Source: Saccharothrix syringae (GTDB lineage Bacteria > Actinomycetota > Actinomycetes > Mycobacteriales > Pseudonocardiaceae). From it: a stretch of DNA of 64,000 nt. Made by a program: the position numbers and the translations under genes. The notes below the pieces were generated by a model, which saw only the letters and a list, made by a program, of their open reading frames with translations, had not been told where the DNA came from and did not search any database. The stretch is taken from positions 6,882,001 through 6,946,000 of the forward strand of contig NZ_CP034550.1 of assembly GCF_009498035.1 (NCBI RefSeq), given 5' to 3'. Below are positions 28,086 through 36,971 of the stretch, one piece after another (the stretch's first letter is position 1; each line of letters starts with the position of its first letter).

Positions 28086-28913
28086 TCAGCCCCTCGTGGC
28101 TCCGGCCGTGACGCCGTCGGCGATCCGGCGCTGCAGTAACAGGTAGACGACCAGGACGGGTACCGCGGCGACCAGCACGCCGGAGGCGAAGACCGGGACG
28201 TCGTCCGAGTACTGCCCCCGCAGCGAGGTCACCCCGACCATGAGCGTGCGGTGGTCCGCCGACGGCATCACCAGCAACGCGATGAGCACGTCGTTCCAGC
28301 AGAACAGGGCGTCGAGCACGCCGACCGACAGGAGCGCCGGCGCGCCCATCGGCAGCATGATCCGCCAGTAGGCGCCGAGCGCCGTGCTGCCGTCGACCCG
28401 CGCCGCGTCCACGATCTCCGCGGGCACGGTCGAGTAGTAGCTCGTCATCAGGAAGACGGTGAACGGCAGGAACTGCGCCACGTACGCGAGCACCAGCCCG
28501 GGGTAGGTGTCGACGAGGCCGGTGTCGGCCAGCACCCGGGTGAGCGGGACCATGATCACCTGGAAGGGGATGAACAGCGCGGCCAGGCAGCCCAGGTACA
28601 GCACCGACGAACCGCGGAACCGCAGCCGGGCCAGCGCGAACCCCGCCATCGAGCCGAACAGCAGCAGCAGCGCGACCGAGCACGCCACCACGACCGTCGA
28701 GTTCAGGAAGTACCGGGACGTGCCGACGCCCGCCCACGCCTCGGCGAGGTTGTCCCACCGCGGCGACCCCGTCGGGGCGAACCGGTCGAGGACGTACTCG
28801 CGGCGGCTCTTCACCGCGACGTTGGCGGTGAACACCAGGGGGTAGGCCGTCGCCAGCGCGAGCCCGGCCATCGGTACCGCGACCACCCACCTGCCCCACC
28901 GCCCGCCGGCCAT
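28086..28913 (-). CDS. Carbohydrate ABC transporter permease, MalG type
   Basis: 275 residues with six predicted membrane segments and the cytoplasmic EAA loop (EIVDAARVDGSTALGAYWRIMLPMGAP), the contact for the ATPase. Its start codon shares one base with the stop of the MalF-type gene (TGATG), a coupled arrangement. No ATPase gene lies in this operon, so the transporter probably uses a shared MsiK-like ATPase, as is common in actinomycetes. Confidence 0.88.
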   Translation of the reverse strand: MAGGRWGRWVVAVPMAGLALATAYPLVFTANVAVKSRREYVLDRFAPTGSPRWDNLAEAWAGVGTSRYFLNSTVVVACSVALLLLFGSMAGFALARLRFRGSSVLYLGCLAALFIPFQVIMVPLTRVLADTGLVDTYPGLVLAYVAQFLPFTVFLMTSYYSTVPAEIVDAARVDGSTALGAYWRIMLPMGAPALLSVGVLDALFCWNDVLIALLVMPSADHRTLMVGVTSLRGQYSDDVPVFASGVLVAAVPVLVVYLLLQRRIADGVTAGATRG

Positions 28914-29827
28914 CAGCCCTCCCGGCCCGCGCGCCGCAGGACGCCGACCTGGGCCAGCCCCACCAGCAGCATCACCAGGAACAGCGCCGTGGACGCCGCC
29001 GAGGCGAGCGCGGGCCGGTCGAGCTGCCCCTGCTGCACCCAGATGTAGTACTCGGGCAGGTAGGTGGACGCCTCCGGACCGCCGCCGGTCATCACGAACA
29101 GCAGGCCGAACATCGAGGTCAGCATCCCGATCATGGTGGTCGCGAAGACGAACTGGATCGTGCGGGCCAGGCCGGGGACGATCACGTGCCGGAGGGTCTG
29201 CGGCAGGGACGCGCCGTCCACCCTGGCCGCGTCCAGCAGCGAGGGGTCCAGCGTCGAGAACCCGGCCAGGAAGACGACCAGCGCCATGCCGAACGTCGCC
29301 CAGACGTGCACGCCGACGACCGCGAAGATCGCCACGTCCGGGTCACCGAGCCAGTCCACCGGCCCGAGGCCCACCACGCCGAGGAGGTCGTTGAGCGGAC
29401 CGTCGTAGCCCAGGAGCAGGGTGAAGATCGCGCCCACGATCACCGGGGAGAGCACGGCCGGGAAGAAGTAGACGGCCCGGTAGACCCGGTGCCCGGGCAC
29501 CCGCAGGTGGATGGCGGTGGCGAGCAGCCCCGGGATCGCCACCGCGACCGGGAGCAGCAGCACCAGCAGGCCGACGTTGCCCAGCGCGGTGCGGAACAGC
29601 GGGTCGCCGAGCAGCGTCGCGTAGTTGTCCAGGCCGACCGGCGTGCCGTTGAGGTCGCCGTCGCCGGTGAAGGAGAAGTTGACGCCGAGCGCCAGCGGCC
29701 ACAGGCGCAGCGCGACGACGATCAGCACGGTCGGTGCCACCAGGGCGAACGGCGCCAGGCGCTCGGTCCGCGAGCCCCGGCGGGGTCGCGCGACCGGTGC
29801 CGGGGAGGGGTGGGGGCCGGTCGGCAC
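28913..29827 (-). CDS. Carbohydrate ABC transporter permease, MalF type
   Basis: 304 residues with a proline-rich cytoplasmic N-terminus, six membrane segments and the EAA motif (DPSLLDAARVDGASLPQTLRHVIVPGLA). It starts at a GTG three bases after the stop of the substrate-binding protein gene. It pairs with the MalG-type protein to form the channel for an oligosaccharide or sugar acid. Confidence 0.87.
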   Translation of the reverse strand: MPTGPHPSPAPVARPRRGSRTERLAPFALVAPTVLIVVALRLWPLALGVNFSFTGDGDLNGTPVGLDNYATLLGDPLFRTALGNVGLLVLLLPVAVAIPGLLATAIHLRVPGHRVYRAVYFFPAVLSPVIVGAIFTLLLGYDGPLNDLLGVVGLGPVDWLGDPDVAIFAVVGVHVWATFGMALVVFLAGFSTLDPSLLDAARVDGASLPQTLRHVIVPGLARTIQFVFATTMIGMLTSMFGLLFVMTGGGPEASTYLPEYYIWVQQGQLDRPALASAASTALFLVMLLVGLAQVGVLRRAGREG

Positions 29828-29830
29828 GGA

Positions 29831-31093
29831 TCAGCCCGCCCGGTCCGAGGCGGCGAGCTGCGCCAGGGCCTCGTCGACGGTGGTGGAGCCGCTGAGCAGC
29901 TGCTGCGACAGGCGTCCCATCAGGTCGACGGTCGTGCTGGGCAGGGCGACGTGCAGGGCCGGTTTGCCGGTCTTGATCCCCGCGGCGATGGCGGTGGCGG
30001 CCGGGCCGCCGGCGGAGACGTCGATGCCGGTGTCGGAGGTGATCGCGCCCGCGTCCGCGGAGAAGGCCGCCAGGGCCCCGGTCGAGGTCAGCGAGCGCAC
30101 CAGGTCGGCGGCCAGCGCCGGGTCCCGGGTCCACTTCGCCACCCCGTAGCCGATGCCGCCGTCGTAGGGCAGGCTCGGCGTCGCGGCGGGGTCGACCACC
30201 GGCGCGGCCATGACGCCGATGTCGTCCGGGTCCAGGAACTCGGCGAAGTCCTTCCAGTGCCCGACGTCGGACATCAGGCCGATGACGTGCGCGGCCCGGC
30301 CCGACTGGAAGAGCGCGAACGCGTCGTTGAACATCGCGGTGGAGTTGACCCCGTCGTTGTTGAGGCCGGCGGCGTCGACCTGCTGCCACAGCTCGAAGAT
30401 CCGCTTCACGCCCGGTGAGGTCCAGTTCCGCTTCCCGGCGGTCCACGCGTCGTACTCGGCCGGCGAGAGCACCGCGGAACCCATGCAGGACAGGAAGAAC
30501 TGGATGCCGATGCCCTCCTTGTTGCCCACGCCGAAGCACGTGGCGCCCGTCCGGTCGGCGATGGTGCGGCAGTCCTCGACGAAGTCGTCCCACGTGGTCG
30601 CGGGCGCGTCGGGGTCCAGCCCCGCCCGCTCGTAGAGCGCCTTGTCGTAGTAGAGGGGGTGGCCCTGCAGGGTCACCGGTGACGCGTAGGTCTTCCCGTC
30701 CTTCGTGAACGCGTCCCACCCGACCAGCCGCTGCCGGTCCCCGGCGACGTACTCGTCCAGCGGGAGCAGCGAGTCGGCCCGGTCGCGGATCCGGCCGCCG
30801 CCGTTGAACAGGATGACGTCCGGCCCCCGGCCGGCTTGGACGGCGGCCCCGAGCAGCGTGTAGTACTGGTCGAACGGCTGCGCGACGAACTCGACCTCGA
30901 CGTCCGGGTGGCCCTTCGCGAAGTCGGCCCTCGCCCGGTCCAGGTAGGCGGCCGAGGTCGCGTCGCCGGACTTCCAGTCCCAGACCACCAGCCGGTCGGC
31001 CGAACCGCCGGACGAGTCCGGCGCCGTGGCGCTCCCGCAGGCCGCGCAGAGCACCAGGACGAGGACGAACGACCACGACAAGCGCTGCTCCAT
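29831..31093 (-). CDS. Carbohydrate ABC transporter substrate-binding lipoprotein (family 1)
   Basis: 420 residues. The signal sequence ends in a lipobox (VLCAAC, Cys19 lipidated), then a Ser/Gly-rich spacer and a two-lobed binding protein of the MalE/UgpB group (DRLVVWDWKSGDATSAAYLDRA, DVILFNGGG, GVGNKEGIG). The Trp/Tyr-rich mid-region is typical of oligosaccharide binding. It is the first gene of the transporter operon: binding protein, MalF, MalG, enolase-superfamily enzyme. A hairpin terminator (31169-31198) separates it from the esterase gene upstream. The substrate cannot be read from sequence. Confidence 0.87.
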   Translation of the reverse strand: MEQRLSWSFVLVLVLCAACGSATAPDSSGGSADRLVVWDWKSGDATSAAYLDRARADFAKGHPDVEVEFVAQPFDQYYTLLGAAVQAGRGPDVILFNGGGRIRDRADSLLPLDEYVAGDRQRLVGWDAFTKDGKTYASPVTLQGHPLYYDKALYERAGLDPDAPATTWDDFVEDCRTIADRTGATCFGVGNKEGIGIQFFLSCMGSAVLSPAEYDAWTAGKRNWTSPGVKRIFELWQQVDAAGLNNDGVNSTAMFNDAFALFQSGRAAHVIGLMSDVGHWKDFAEFLDPDDIGVMAAPVVDPAATPSLPYDGGIGYGVAKWTRDPALAADLVRSLTSTGALAAFSADAGAITSDTGIDVSAGGPAATAIAAGIKTGKPALHVALPSTTVDLMGRLSQQLLSGSTTVDEALAQLAASDRAG

Positions 31094-31168
31094 CGTTGCT
31101 CACTCCATCCGGGCGGCGACCGGGCGGCCCGGCCGCTCGGGGAACGCGGGTGCGCGGCGCGACCGGGC

Positions 31169-31198
31169 GGCGGGGCTCCCGCGCCCGGGAGCCCCGCC
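31169..31198 (-). terminator. Hairpin terminator after the CE1 feruloyl-esterase-like gene
   Basis: 13-bp perfect stem (31169-31181 with 31186-31198) and a 4-nt loop, lying 19 bp past the stop of the esterase gene. The promoter of the transporter operon should therefore lie in 31094-31168. Confidence 0.75.
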
Positions 31199-31216
31199 CA
31201 CCCGCGGCCGGTGCGG

Positions 31217-32605
31217 TCAGAACTGCGAGATGAACCTCCACGCCTCGGCCTTGGTCCACGTCCGGGCGCCGTTCTCGGTGTAGGTGCCGTCGACCGGGCC
31301 GGGCGTGTGGCCGTTGTCGTACGCGGCCCACTGCACCGGGTAACCCGCCCGGCACGAGTAGGTCGTGACCACGTGGGACAGGCTCCCCTGCGCCGGCTCG
31401 CGCGGGTTCTGCGGCGTGCACCCGTTGTTCGCCACGAACCGGTCCCGCAGCGACCGCCCCATGGAGATGTTGAGCACGTTGTCCGTGATGCCGTGCAGGC
31501 CGAAGTAGGCGATCGGCTGGCTGCCGCCGCTGCACCCGCTCAGCTGGGCGCCGGAGTAGACGACCACGGCCCGGAACACGGTCGCGCGGGCGCAGGCGAG
31601 CGCGTAGCTCATGCCGCCGCCGTAGCTGAAGCCCATGGCGAAGCGCAGCTTCGGGTCGACGCAGAGGTCGGCCTCGATCCGCTTGATCATGTCGTCGGTG
31701 AAGGTGACGTCCTCGCCGCCGGAGTTGGCCCAGCCGTTGCCCAGGCCCTGCGGTGCGACCAGGATCGCGCTGTTGTTCGACTGCTCCTGCATCCCGTAGT
31801 AGGACCACGCGGTCCCGCTGCTGCCGCCGGAGGAGACGTCGTTCATGGTGCCGCCCCGCCAGTGGAACGCGAAGATCAGCCGGTACGGGCGGTTGTTGTC
31901 GTAGCCGTCGGGCACCCGCAGGACGAAGCTGCGGCTCTTCCCGCCGCTCTGGATCGTGTACGTGCCGCTGCGCAGCGTCGGGGCCTTGCCGCAGCCGCTG
32001 CCGCCGGGGTCGCCGCCACCGGACACCTTGGCCAACTGCCACTGCTGGTTGGTGCCGCCGTGGTCGGCGTACTGCACGACGTTGGCGTTGTCCGCGGTGG
32101 ACGCGCCCTGCACCTCCACCGCCTTGCCGCTGTGCCGGGCGATCAGCCGCACGTACCCGCCGTCGGAGTCGGCCAGGCCGAACTGCTGGTTGGTCCCACC
32201 GTGGTCGGCCCACTGCTGGATGGCAGTGCCGTCGGCGGTGGAGGAGCCGGGTACGTCGAGGACCTTGCCGGAGTGGCGTGATTTGAGGCGGTAGTAGCCG
32301 CCGCCGGAGTCGACGAACTGCCACTGCTGGTTGTTGCCGTCGTTGCGGGTCCACTGGGTGATGCGGCCGCCGTCGGCGGTGGAGAGGTTGTAGACGTCCA
32401 ACGCCTTGCCGCTGCCGCGGTTGACCAGGACGTACCACGCGTTCGTGTCGACCGTCGCCGCCGAGGCCGGTGGCGCGCCGACGCCGGTGACCGCGCCGGC
32501 CCCGGTGATCGCGCCGGTCGCGAGGACCACCGCCGCCACGGCGGTCGTCACCGGCCTCCGGCGACGCGGGGGTGAGGAGGCGGGTGCCTCGCCACTGGTG
32601 TTCAT
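31217..32605 (-). CDS. Secreted lectin-CE1 esterase (feruloyl/acetylxylan esterase, LpqC type)
   Basis: 462 residues from the ATG at 32605 (AAGGAG, 6-nt spacing). Signal peptide about 1-50 (RRRR then a hydrophobic stretch to ASAA). Residues about 53-193 form a ricin-type trefoil (three KALDV/KVLDV/KAVEV repeats ending NQQW or NQQF). After a Gly-rich linker, residues about 205-462 form an alpha/beta hydrolase with GFSYG (nucleophile S327), oxyanion segment FAFHWRGGT and C-terminal NGHTPGP supplying His. This is the CE1/LpqC-type feruloyl or acetylxylan esterase family. The lectin half shares 222 identical bases with the GH43 gene at 43437. Two LacI operators lie in the divergent region upstream. 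Confidence 0.85.
   Translation of the reverse strand: MNTSGEAPASSPPRRRRPVTTAVAAVVLATGAITGAGAVTGVGAPPASAATVDTNAWYVLVNRGSGKALDVYNLSTADGGRITQWTRNDGNNQQWQFVDSGGGYYRLKSRHSGKVLDVPGSSTADGTAIQQWADHGGTNQQFGLADSDGGYVRLIARHSGKAVEVQGASTADNANVVQYADHGGTNQQWQLAKVSGGGDPGGSGCGKAPTLRSGTYTIQSGGKSRSFVLRVPDGYDNNRPYRLIFAFHWRGGTMNDVSSGGSSGTAWSYYGMQEQSNNSAILVAPQGLGNGWANSGGEDVTFTDDMIKRIEADLCVDPKLRFAMGFSYGGGMSYALACARATVFRAVVVYSGAQLSGCSGGSQPIAYFGLHGITDNVLNISMGRSLRDRFVANNGCTPQNPREPAQGSLSHVVTTYSCRAGYPVQWAAYDNGHTPGPVDGTYTENGARTWTKAEAWRFISQF
32228..32449 (-). repeat. 222-bp exact inverted repeat, copy 1 (lectin coding)
   Basis: The reverse complement matches 43578-43799 base for base, including uncommon codons such as TCA and TTG. 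Both copies encode the first two lectin repeats of secreted enzymes. Identity stops abruptly at GACACGAAC on one side and GCCGACGGC on the other. Confidence 0.9.
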
Positions 32606-32790
32606 CGAGCACTCCTTCGGTTCGGGGCGAGGTCCCGCGGGCGCGCACCCCGGAACGCCCCGAGGGCGCTCCGGAAAGGGCGGGCGGTGGAATTCGACCG
32701 AGGCAAGTGGTGGAATCTCGCCGATGCGGCGCACCGGGGCCTTTCCGGCACCGTAGCCACCGGCGACACCGGGCGTCAACGCTCGATGTT

Positions 32791-32818
32791 GCTAAAATTG
32801 TGAGCGATAACTTTTAGT
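32791..32818. promoter_or_regulatory. lac-operator-like site inside a GCTAAA...TTTAGT element
   Basis: TTGTGAGCGATAACTT (32798-32813) reads like E. coli lacO1 lacking one G of GCGG. It is framed by GCTAAA (32791-32796) and TTTAGT (32813-32818), suggesting two overlapping sites. Confidence 0.6.
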
Positions 32819-32898
32819 CGGATCAGCGAATCTGGCCCCTCCGATGGTCATCACCGGGTGTCGAATGCGAATTCGAAGAGGTCAGCGACCGATGGCGC

Positions 32899-32912
32899 TG
32901 TTATCGCTCACA
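32899..32912. promoter_or_regulatory. Second LacI operator of the esterase/GH95 region
   Basis: TGTTATCGCTCACA. Its reverse complement TGTGAGCGATAAC is identical over 13 nt to the site at 32799-32811. The two sites are inverted relative to each other, 100 bp apart. Confidence 0.62.
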
Positions 32913-32930
32913 TGTGCCCGGTCCTGGTGA

Positions 32931-32960
32931 TTGACGGCCCTGTTCAAACCTGGCTACGTT
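32931..32960 (+). promoter_or_regulatory. Probable promoter of the GH95 gene
   Basis: TTGACG (32931-32936) and TACGTT (32955-32960) with an 18-nt spacer, 70 bp before the start codon and just downstream of an operator. Confidence 0.4.
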
Positions 32961-33029
32961 GCCCGGAGGCTTCCTTTGAGCTGTGACCTCAGCGCCTTGT
33001 CCCGCACCTTACGAAGAGGGGATTCGAGG

Positions 33030-35891
33030 ATGCCCGACCTGCCACGAAGGCAACTGATGAAGTTCGGCGCGGCGAGCGCCGGGGCCGCGCTGGTGCCGGG
33101 CGGTTGGTCGGCGGTGGCCCGCGCCGGTTCGCTCGCGCCGCCGGAGGTCCGCGCGGTCGGCGACCTGGCGCTGTGGTACGACGAGCAGGCCGGTTCGGAG
33201 TGGCTGCGGGCCCTGCCGGTCGGCAACGGCCGCCTCGGCGCGATGGTCTTCGGCAACGCCGACGTGGAGCGGTTGCAGCTCAACGAGGACACGGTCTGGG
33301 CGGGCGGCCCCCACGACTACACCAACACGCGGGGCGCGAGCGCCCTGGCGGAGATCAGGCGGCTGGTGTTCGCCAACCAGTGGGCGCAGGCGCAGACCCT
33401 CATCGACCAGGCCATGCTGGGCAACCCGGCGGGCCAGCTCGCCTACCAGACCGTCGGCGACCTCAGGCTCACCTTCCCCTCCCCCGGCGCGGTGTCCGGC
33501 TACCAGCGGTGGCTCGACCTGACCACCGCCACCACCGCCGTGACCTACGTGGCCAACAACGTGCGGTACCGGCGCGAGGTCATCGCCAGCGCGCCGGACC
33601 AGGTGATCGCGGTGCGGCTGACGGCCGAGACGCCGGGCGCGATCTCGTTCACCGCCGCGTTCAGCACGCCGCAGCGCGCCACCGCGTCGAGCCCGGACGG
33701 CACGACCGTCGCGCTGGACGGCCGGTCCGGCGACCAGCGGGGCATCGCGGGCGCGGTGCGGTTCCTCGCGCTGGCCAAGGCCGTCGCCGAGGGCGGGACC
33801 ACCAGCAGCTCCGGCGGCACGCTGCGGGTCACCGGCGCCACCAGCGTGACCCTGCTGATCTCGATCGGCACCAGCTACGTCGACTACCGCAACGCGAACG
33901 GCGACTACCAGGCCATCGCGCGGGGACGCCTCGCCGCCGCCCAGGGCACCGCCTACGACGTGCTGCGCGCCCGGCACGTGGCCGACTACCAGCGGCTGTT
34001 CGGGCGCGTCACGCTCGACCTGGGCCGCACCCCGGCGGCGGACCAGCCGACCGACGTGCGGATCGCGCAGCACGGCGCCACCGCCGACCCGCAGTTCTCC
34101 GCGCTGCTGTTCCAGTACGGCAGGTACCTGCTGATCTCCTCGTCGCGGCCGGGCACCCAGCCCGCGAACCTCCAGGGCATCTGGAACGACTCGCTGACCC
34201 CGTCGTGGGAGTCGAAGTACACCCTCAACGCCAACCTGCCGATGAACTACTGGCCGGCCGACTCGACGAACCTGCCCGAGTGCCACGAGCCGGTGTTCCG
34301 CATGATCGACGACCTCGTCGCGACCGGCACCCGCACCGCGCGGGCCCAGTACGGCGCCGGCGGCTGGGTCACCCACCACAACACCGACGGGTGGCGCGGG
34401 TCCTCGGTCGTCGACGGCGCGCTCTGGGGCATGTGGCAGACCGGTGGCGCGTGGCTGTCCACCATGGTCTGGGACCACTACCTGTTCACCGGCGACGTCG
34501 CGTTCCTGCGCGCCTACTACCCCGCGATGAAGGGCTCCGCCCAGTTCTTCCTCGACACCCTGGTGGAGGAACCGACCCTGAAGTGGTTGGTCACCAACCC
34601 GTCGAACTCGCCGGAACTGCCCCACCACGCCAACGCCAGCGTGTGCGCCGGGCCCACCATGGACATGCAGATCCTGCGCGACCTGTTCGAGGGCTGCGCC
34701 CGCGCCTCGGAGGTGCTGGGCGTGGACGAGGACTTCCGCGGCCGGGTCCGCGCGACGGCGCAGCGGCTGGCGCCGACGCGGGTCGGCTCCCGGGGCAACG
34801 TGATGGAGTGGCTCTACGACTGGGTGGAGACCGAGCCGAACCACCGGCACGTCTCCCACCTGTACGGGCTGCACCCCAGCAACCAGATCACCAGGCGGCG
34901 CACGCCCCAGCTGTTCGAGGCCGCCCGCCGGACCCTCCAGCTCCGCGGCGACGCGGGCACCGGCTGGTCCCTGGCGTGGAAGATCAACTACTGGGCGCGG
35001 CTGGAGGAGGGCTCCCGGGCGCACGACCTGATCCGCTCCCTGGTCACCACCGACCGGCTCGCGCCCAACATGTTCGACCTGCACCCGCCGTTCCAGATCG
35101 ACGGCAACTTCGGCGCGACCTCGGGCATCGCCGAGATGCTGCTGCACAGCCACGACGGCGAGCTGCACGTGCTGCCCGCGCTGCCGCCCGCCTGGCCGGC
35201 CGGCAGCGTCACCGGCCTGCGCGGCCGGGGCGGGTACACCGTCGGCGCCACGTGGAGCGGTGGCGGCGCGACCGCCCTGACCGTCACCCCGGACCGCGAC
35301 GGCACCGTCCGGGTCCGCAGCCGGATGTTCACCGGCACGTTCGAGCTGCGCGACGCGACCAGCGGCACGGCCGTCCAGCCGGCCAGGCCCGAGGCCGACG
35401 TGGTCGAGTTCGCCGGGCAGGCGGGCCACACCTACCGCGCGACGGGCCAGGGCGGCTCCGGCGGGGTGGTGCAGCCGGGGGTGTACTACCGGCTGGTCGC
35501 GCAGCACAGCGGCAAGCCCGCCGACATCAGCGGCGCGTCCACCGCGGCCGGCGCGCTGCTGCAGCAGTGGACGCCGACCGGCGGGACCAACCAGCAGTTC
35601 GACTTCCTGGCCACCGGCGACCAGTACCGCGTCCGGGCCCGGCACAGCGGCCTGGTGCTCCAGGTCGCCGGCACCGGCAGCGGCGCCGACGTCACCCAGC
35701 AGCGCGACGCCGGCACCCCGAACCAGCTGTGGCGGTTGGTCGACCACGGCGGCGGGGTGGTGAGCCTGGTCAACCAGCAGAGCGGCCTGGCGCTGGACGT
35801 GTGGTCCGCCTCCACCGCCGACGGGGCGCGGATCTCGCAGTACGCCCTCTCCGGCAACGCCAACCAGCGCTTCCAGCTCCAGCGCGTCTGA
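33030..35891 (+). CDS. Secreted GH95 alpha-L-fucosidase/alpha-L-galactosidase with ricin-type lectin
   Basis: 953 residues from the ATG at 33030. The twin-arginine signal ([14 protein letters not shown]) indicates Tat export. The N-terminal beta-sandwich (about 45-300) opens with [23 protein letters not shown], and a helical barrel follows. Catalytic positions of GH95 are present: N400 and N402 in [13 protein letters not shown]529 in SNSPE, and D691 in FQIDGNFG. In Bifidobacterium AfcA the equivalents are N421/N423, E566 and D766. A C-terminal lectin trefoil (about 815-953) has three repeats. GH95 enzymes cut alpha-1,2-linked L-fucose or L-galactose, both found on xyloglucan side chains. A fuconolactonase-like gene nearby supports L-fucose or L-galactose as product (inference). 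Confidence 0.88.
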   Translation: MPDLPRRQLMKFGAASAGAALVPGGWSAVARAGSLAPPEVRAVGDLALWYDEQAGSEWLRALPVGNGRLGAMVFGNADVERLQLNEDTVWAGGPHDYTNTRGASALAEIRRLVFANQWAQAQTLIDQAMLGNPAGQLAYQTVGDLRLTFPSPGAVSGYQRWLDLTTATTAVTYVANNVRYRREVIASAPDQVIAVRLTAETPGAISFTAAFSTPQRATASSPDGTTVALDGRSGDQRGIAGAVRFLALAKAVAEGGTTSSSGGTLRVTGATSVTLLISIGTSYVDYRNANGDYQAIARGRLAAAQGTAYDVLRARHVADYQRLFGRVTLDLGRTPAADQPTDVRIAQHGATADPQFSALLFQYGRYLLISSSRPGTQPANLQGIWNDSLTPSWESKYTLNANLPMNYWPADSTNLPECHEPVFRMIDDLVATGTRTARAQYGAGGWVTHHNTDGWRGSSVVDGALWGMWQTGGAWLSTMVWDHYLFTGDVAFLRAYYPAMKGSAQFFLDTLVEEPTLKWLVTNPSNSPELPHHANASVCAGPTMDMQILRDLFEGCARASEVLGVDEDFRGRVRATAQRLAPTRVGSRGNVMEWLYDWVETEPNHRHVSHLYGLHPSNQITRRRTPQLFEAARRTLQLRGDAGTGWSLAWKINYWARLEEGSRAHDLIRSLVTTDRLAPNMFDLHPPFQIDGNFGATSGIAEMLLHSHDGELHVLPALPPAWPAGSVTGLRGRGGYTVGATWSGGGATALTVTPDRDGTVRVRSRMFTGTFELRDATSGTAVQPARPEADVVEFAGQAGHTYRATGQGGSGGVVQPGVYYRLVAQHSGKPADISGASTAAGALLQQWTPTGGTNQQFDFLATGDQYRVRARHSGLVLQVAGTGSGADVTQQRDAGTPNQLWRLVDHGGGVVSLVNQQSGLALDVWSASTADGARISQYALSGNANQRFQLQRV

Positions 35892-35899
35892 CACCGGTG

Positions 35900-35937
35900 G
35901 CGGAACGGCCCGTCCGGCTCCGGACGGGCCGTTCCGC
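35900..35937. terminator. Strong bidirectional hairpin between GH95 and ABC permease genes
   Basis: 18-bp perfect stem (35900-35917 with 35920-35937) and a 2-nt loop, between convergent genes ending at 35891 (+) and 35937 (-). Confidence 0.88.
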
Positions 35938-36971
35938 TACTCCTGCGCCCTGCCCCCGGTCACCCGGGACAGCGCCAGCGCCACGAGGATGATCGCCCCG
36001 TTGAGGGCACCGATCCACTGGGCGGGCACCCCGCCGAGGGTGAGCACGTTCTGGATCAGGAACAGCAGCAGGATGCCGGTGAAGGCGCCGAACACCGTGC
36101 CCCGGCCCCCGTTCAGGCTGATCCCGCCGATGACGGCCGCGGCGAAGACGGTGAAGATGTAGCCGTTGCCCTGGGCCGAGGCCACCGACGCCAGGCGCCC
36201 GGACAGCATCAGGCCGCTGAGCGCGGCGAGCAGGCTCGCGGTGACGATGACGATCCACAGCACCCGGTCGGTGCGGATGCCGGCCGCCTTCGCCGCGTCG
36301 GCGTTGCCGCCGATCGCGTACAGGGCGCGGCCGAAGCCGGTGAAGCCGAGGACCACGCCGCCGAGGGCGAACAGGGCCAGGCACACCCACACCGACGCGG
36401 GCACCCCGAACCACTGCGCGGTGCCGAGGTAGAGCATGGACTCCGGGAGGCCGAAGAACGTCTGGCCGCCGGAGATGCCGGTCAGGGTGCCGCGCAGCAC
36501 GATCAGCATGCCCAGCGTCACGACGAAGCCGTTGAGCCCGAAGCGGATGACGAACAGGGCGTTGACCACGCCGACCAGCACGCCGACGGCCAGCGCCACG
36601 GGCACCGACCAGCCGCCCGGCAGCAGGCCGAGGCCGTGGCCCGCGCCGGCGGGCACCGCCAGCCACGCGGCGACGCCGGGGGCGAGGCCGACCGTGGACT
36701 CCAGCGACAGGTCCATCTTCCCGACGACCAGCACCATCGCCTGCGCCAGCACGAGCACCGCGATCTCGGACATGGTCTGGAGCACGTTGAGGAGGTTGTC
36801 GACCCGCAGGAACACCGGGCTGACCACCTGGCCGACGACCGCGATCGCCAGGATCGCCGGCACCAGCGCCAGGTCCCGCAGCCGGCCGGCCGCGATCCGC
36901 CTGCGGCCCGTCGGGCGGCCCTCCTCGTCGCCGCCGGCCGGGCCGTGCACGGCGGTCGCGGTCTCAACCAT
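35937..36971 (-). CDS. Monosaccharide ABC transporter permease, RbsC/AraH type
   Basis: 344 residues, hydrophobic throughout, about 8-10 membrane segments after a charged cytoplasmic N-terminus. GGISLNGGRGTVFGAFTGILLL is the conserved BPD_transp_2 segment near the C-terminus. The start overlaps the ATPase gene by 8 bp. With the ATPase and binding protein it makes a complete pentose/deoxyhexose importer. Confidence 0.88.
   Translation of the reverse strand: MVETATAVHGPAGGDEEGRPTGRRRIAAGRLRDLALVPAILAIAVVGQVVSPVFLRVDNLLNVLQTMSEIAVLVLAQAMVLVVGKMDLSLESTVGLAPGVAAWLAVPAGAGHGLGLLPGGWSVPVALAVGVLVGVVNALFVIRFGLNGFVVTLGMLIVLRGTLTGISGGQTFFGLPESMLYLGTAQWFGVPASVWVCLALFALGGVVLGFTGFGRALYAIGGNADAAKAAGIRTDRVLWIVIVTASLLAALSGLMLSGRLASVASAQGNGYIFTVFAAAVIGGISLNGGRGTVFGAFTGILLLFLIQNVLTLGGVPAQWIGALNGAIILVALALSRVTGGRAQE

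Larger units (their letters stand above)
32606..33029. promoter_or_regulatory. 424-bp divergent control region, esterase / GH95
   Basis: Contains no gene. It holds two LacI-type operators (about 32798-32813 and 32899-32912), a GCTAAA...TTTAGT element overlapping the first, and a promoter-like pair for the rightward gene (32931-32960). Confidence 0.65.
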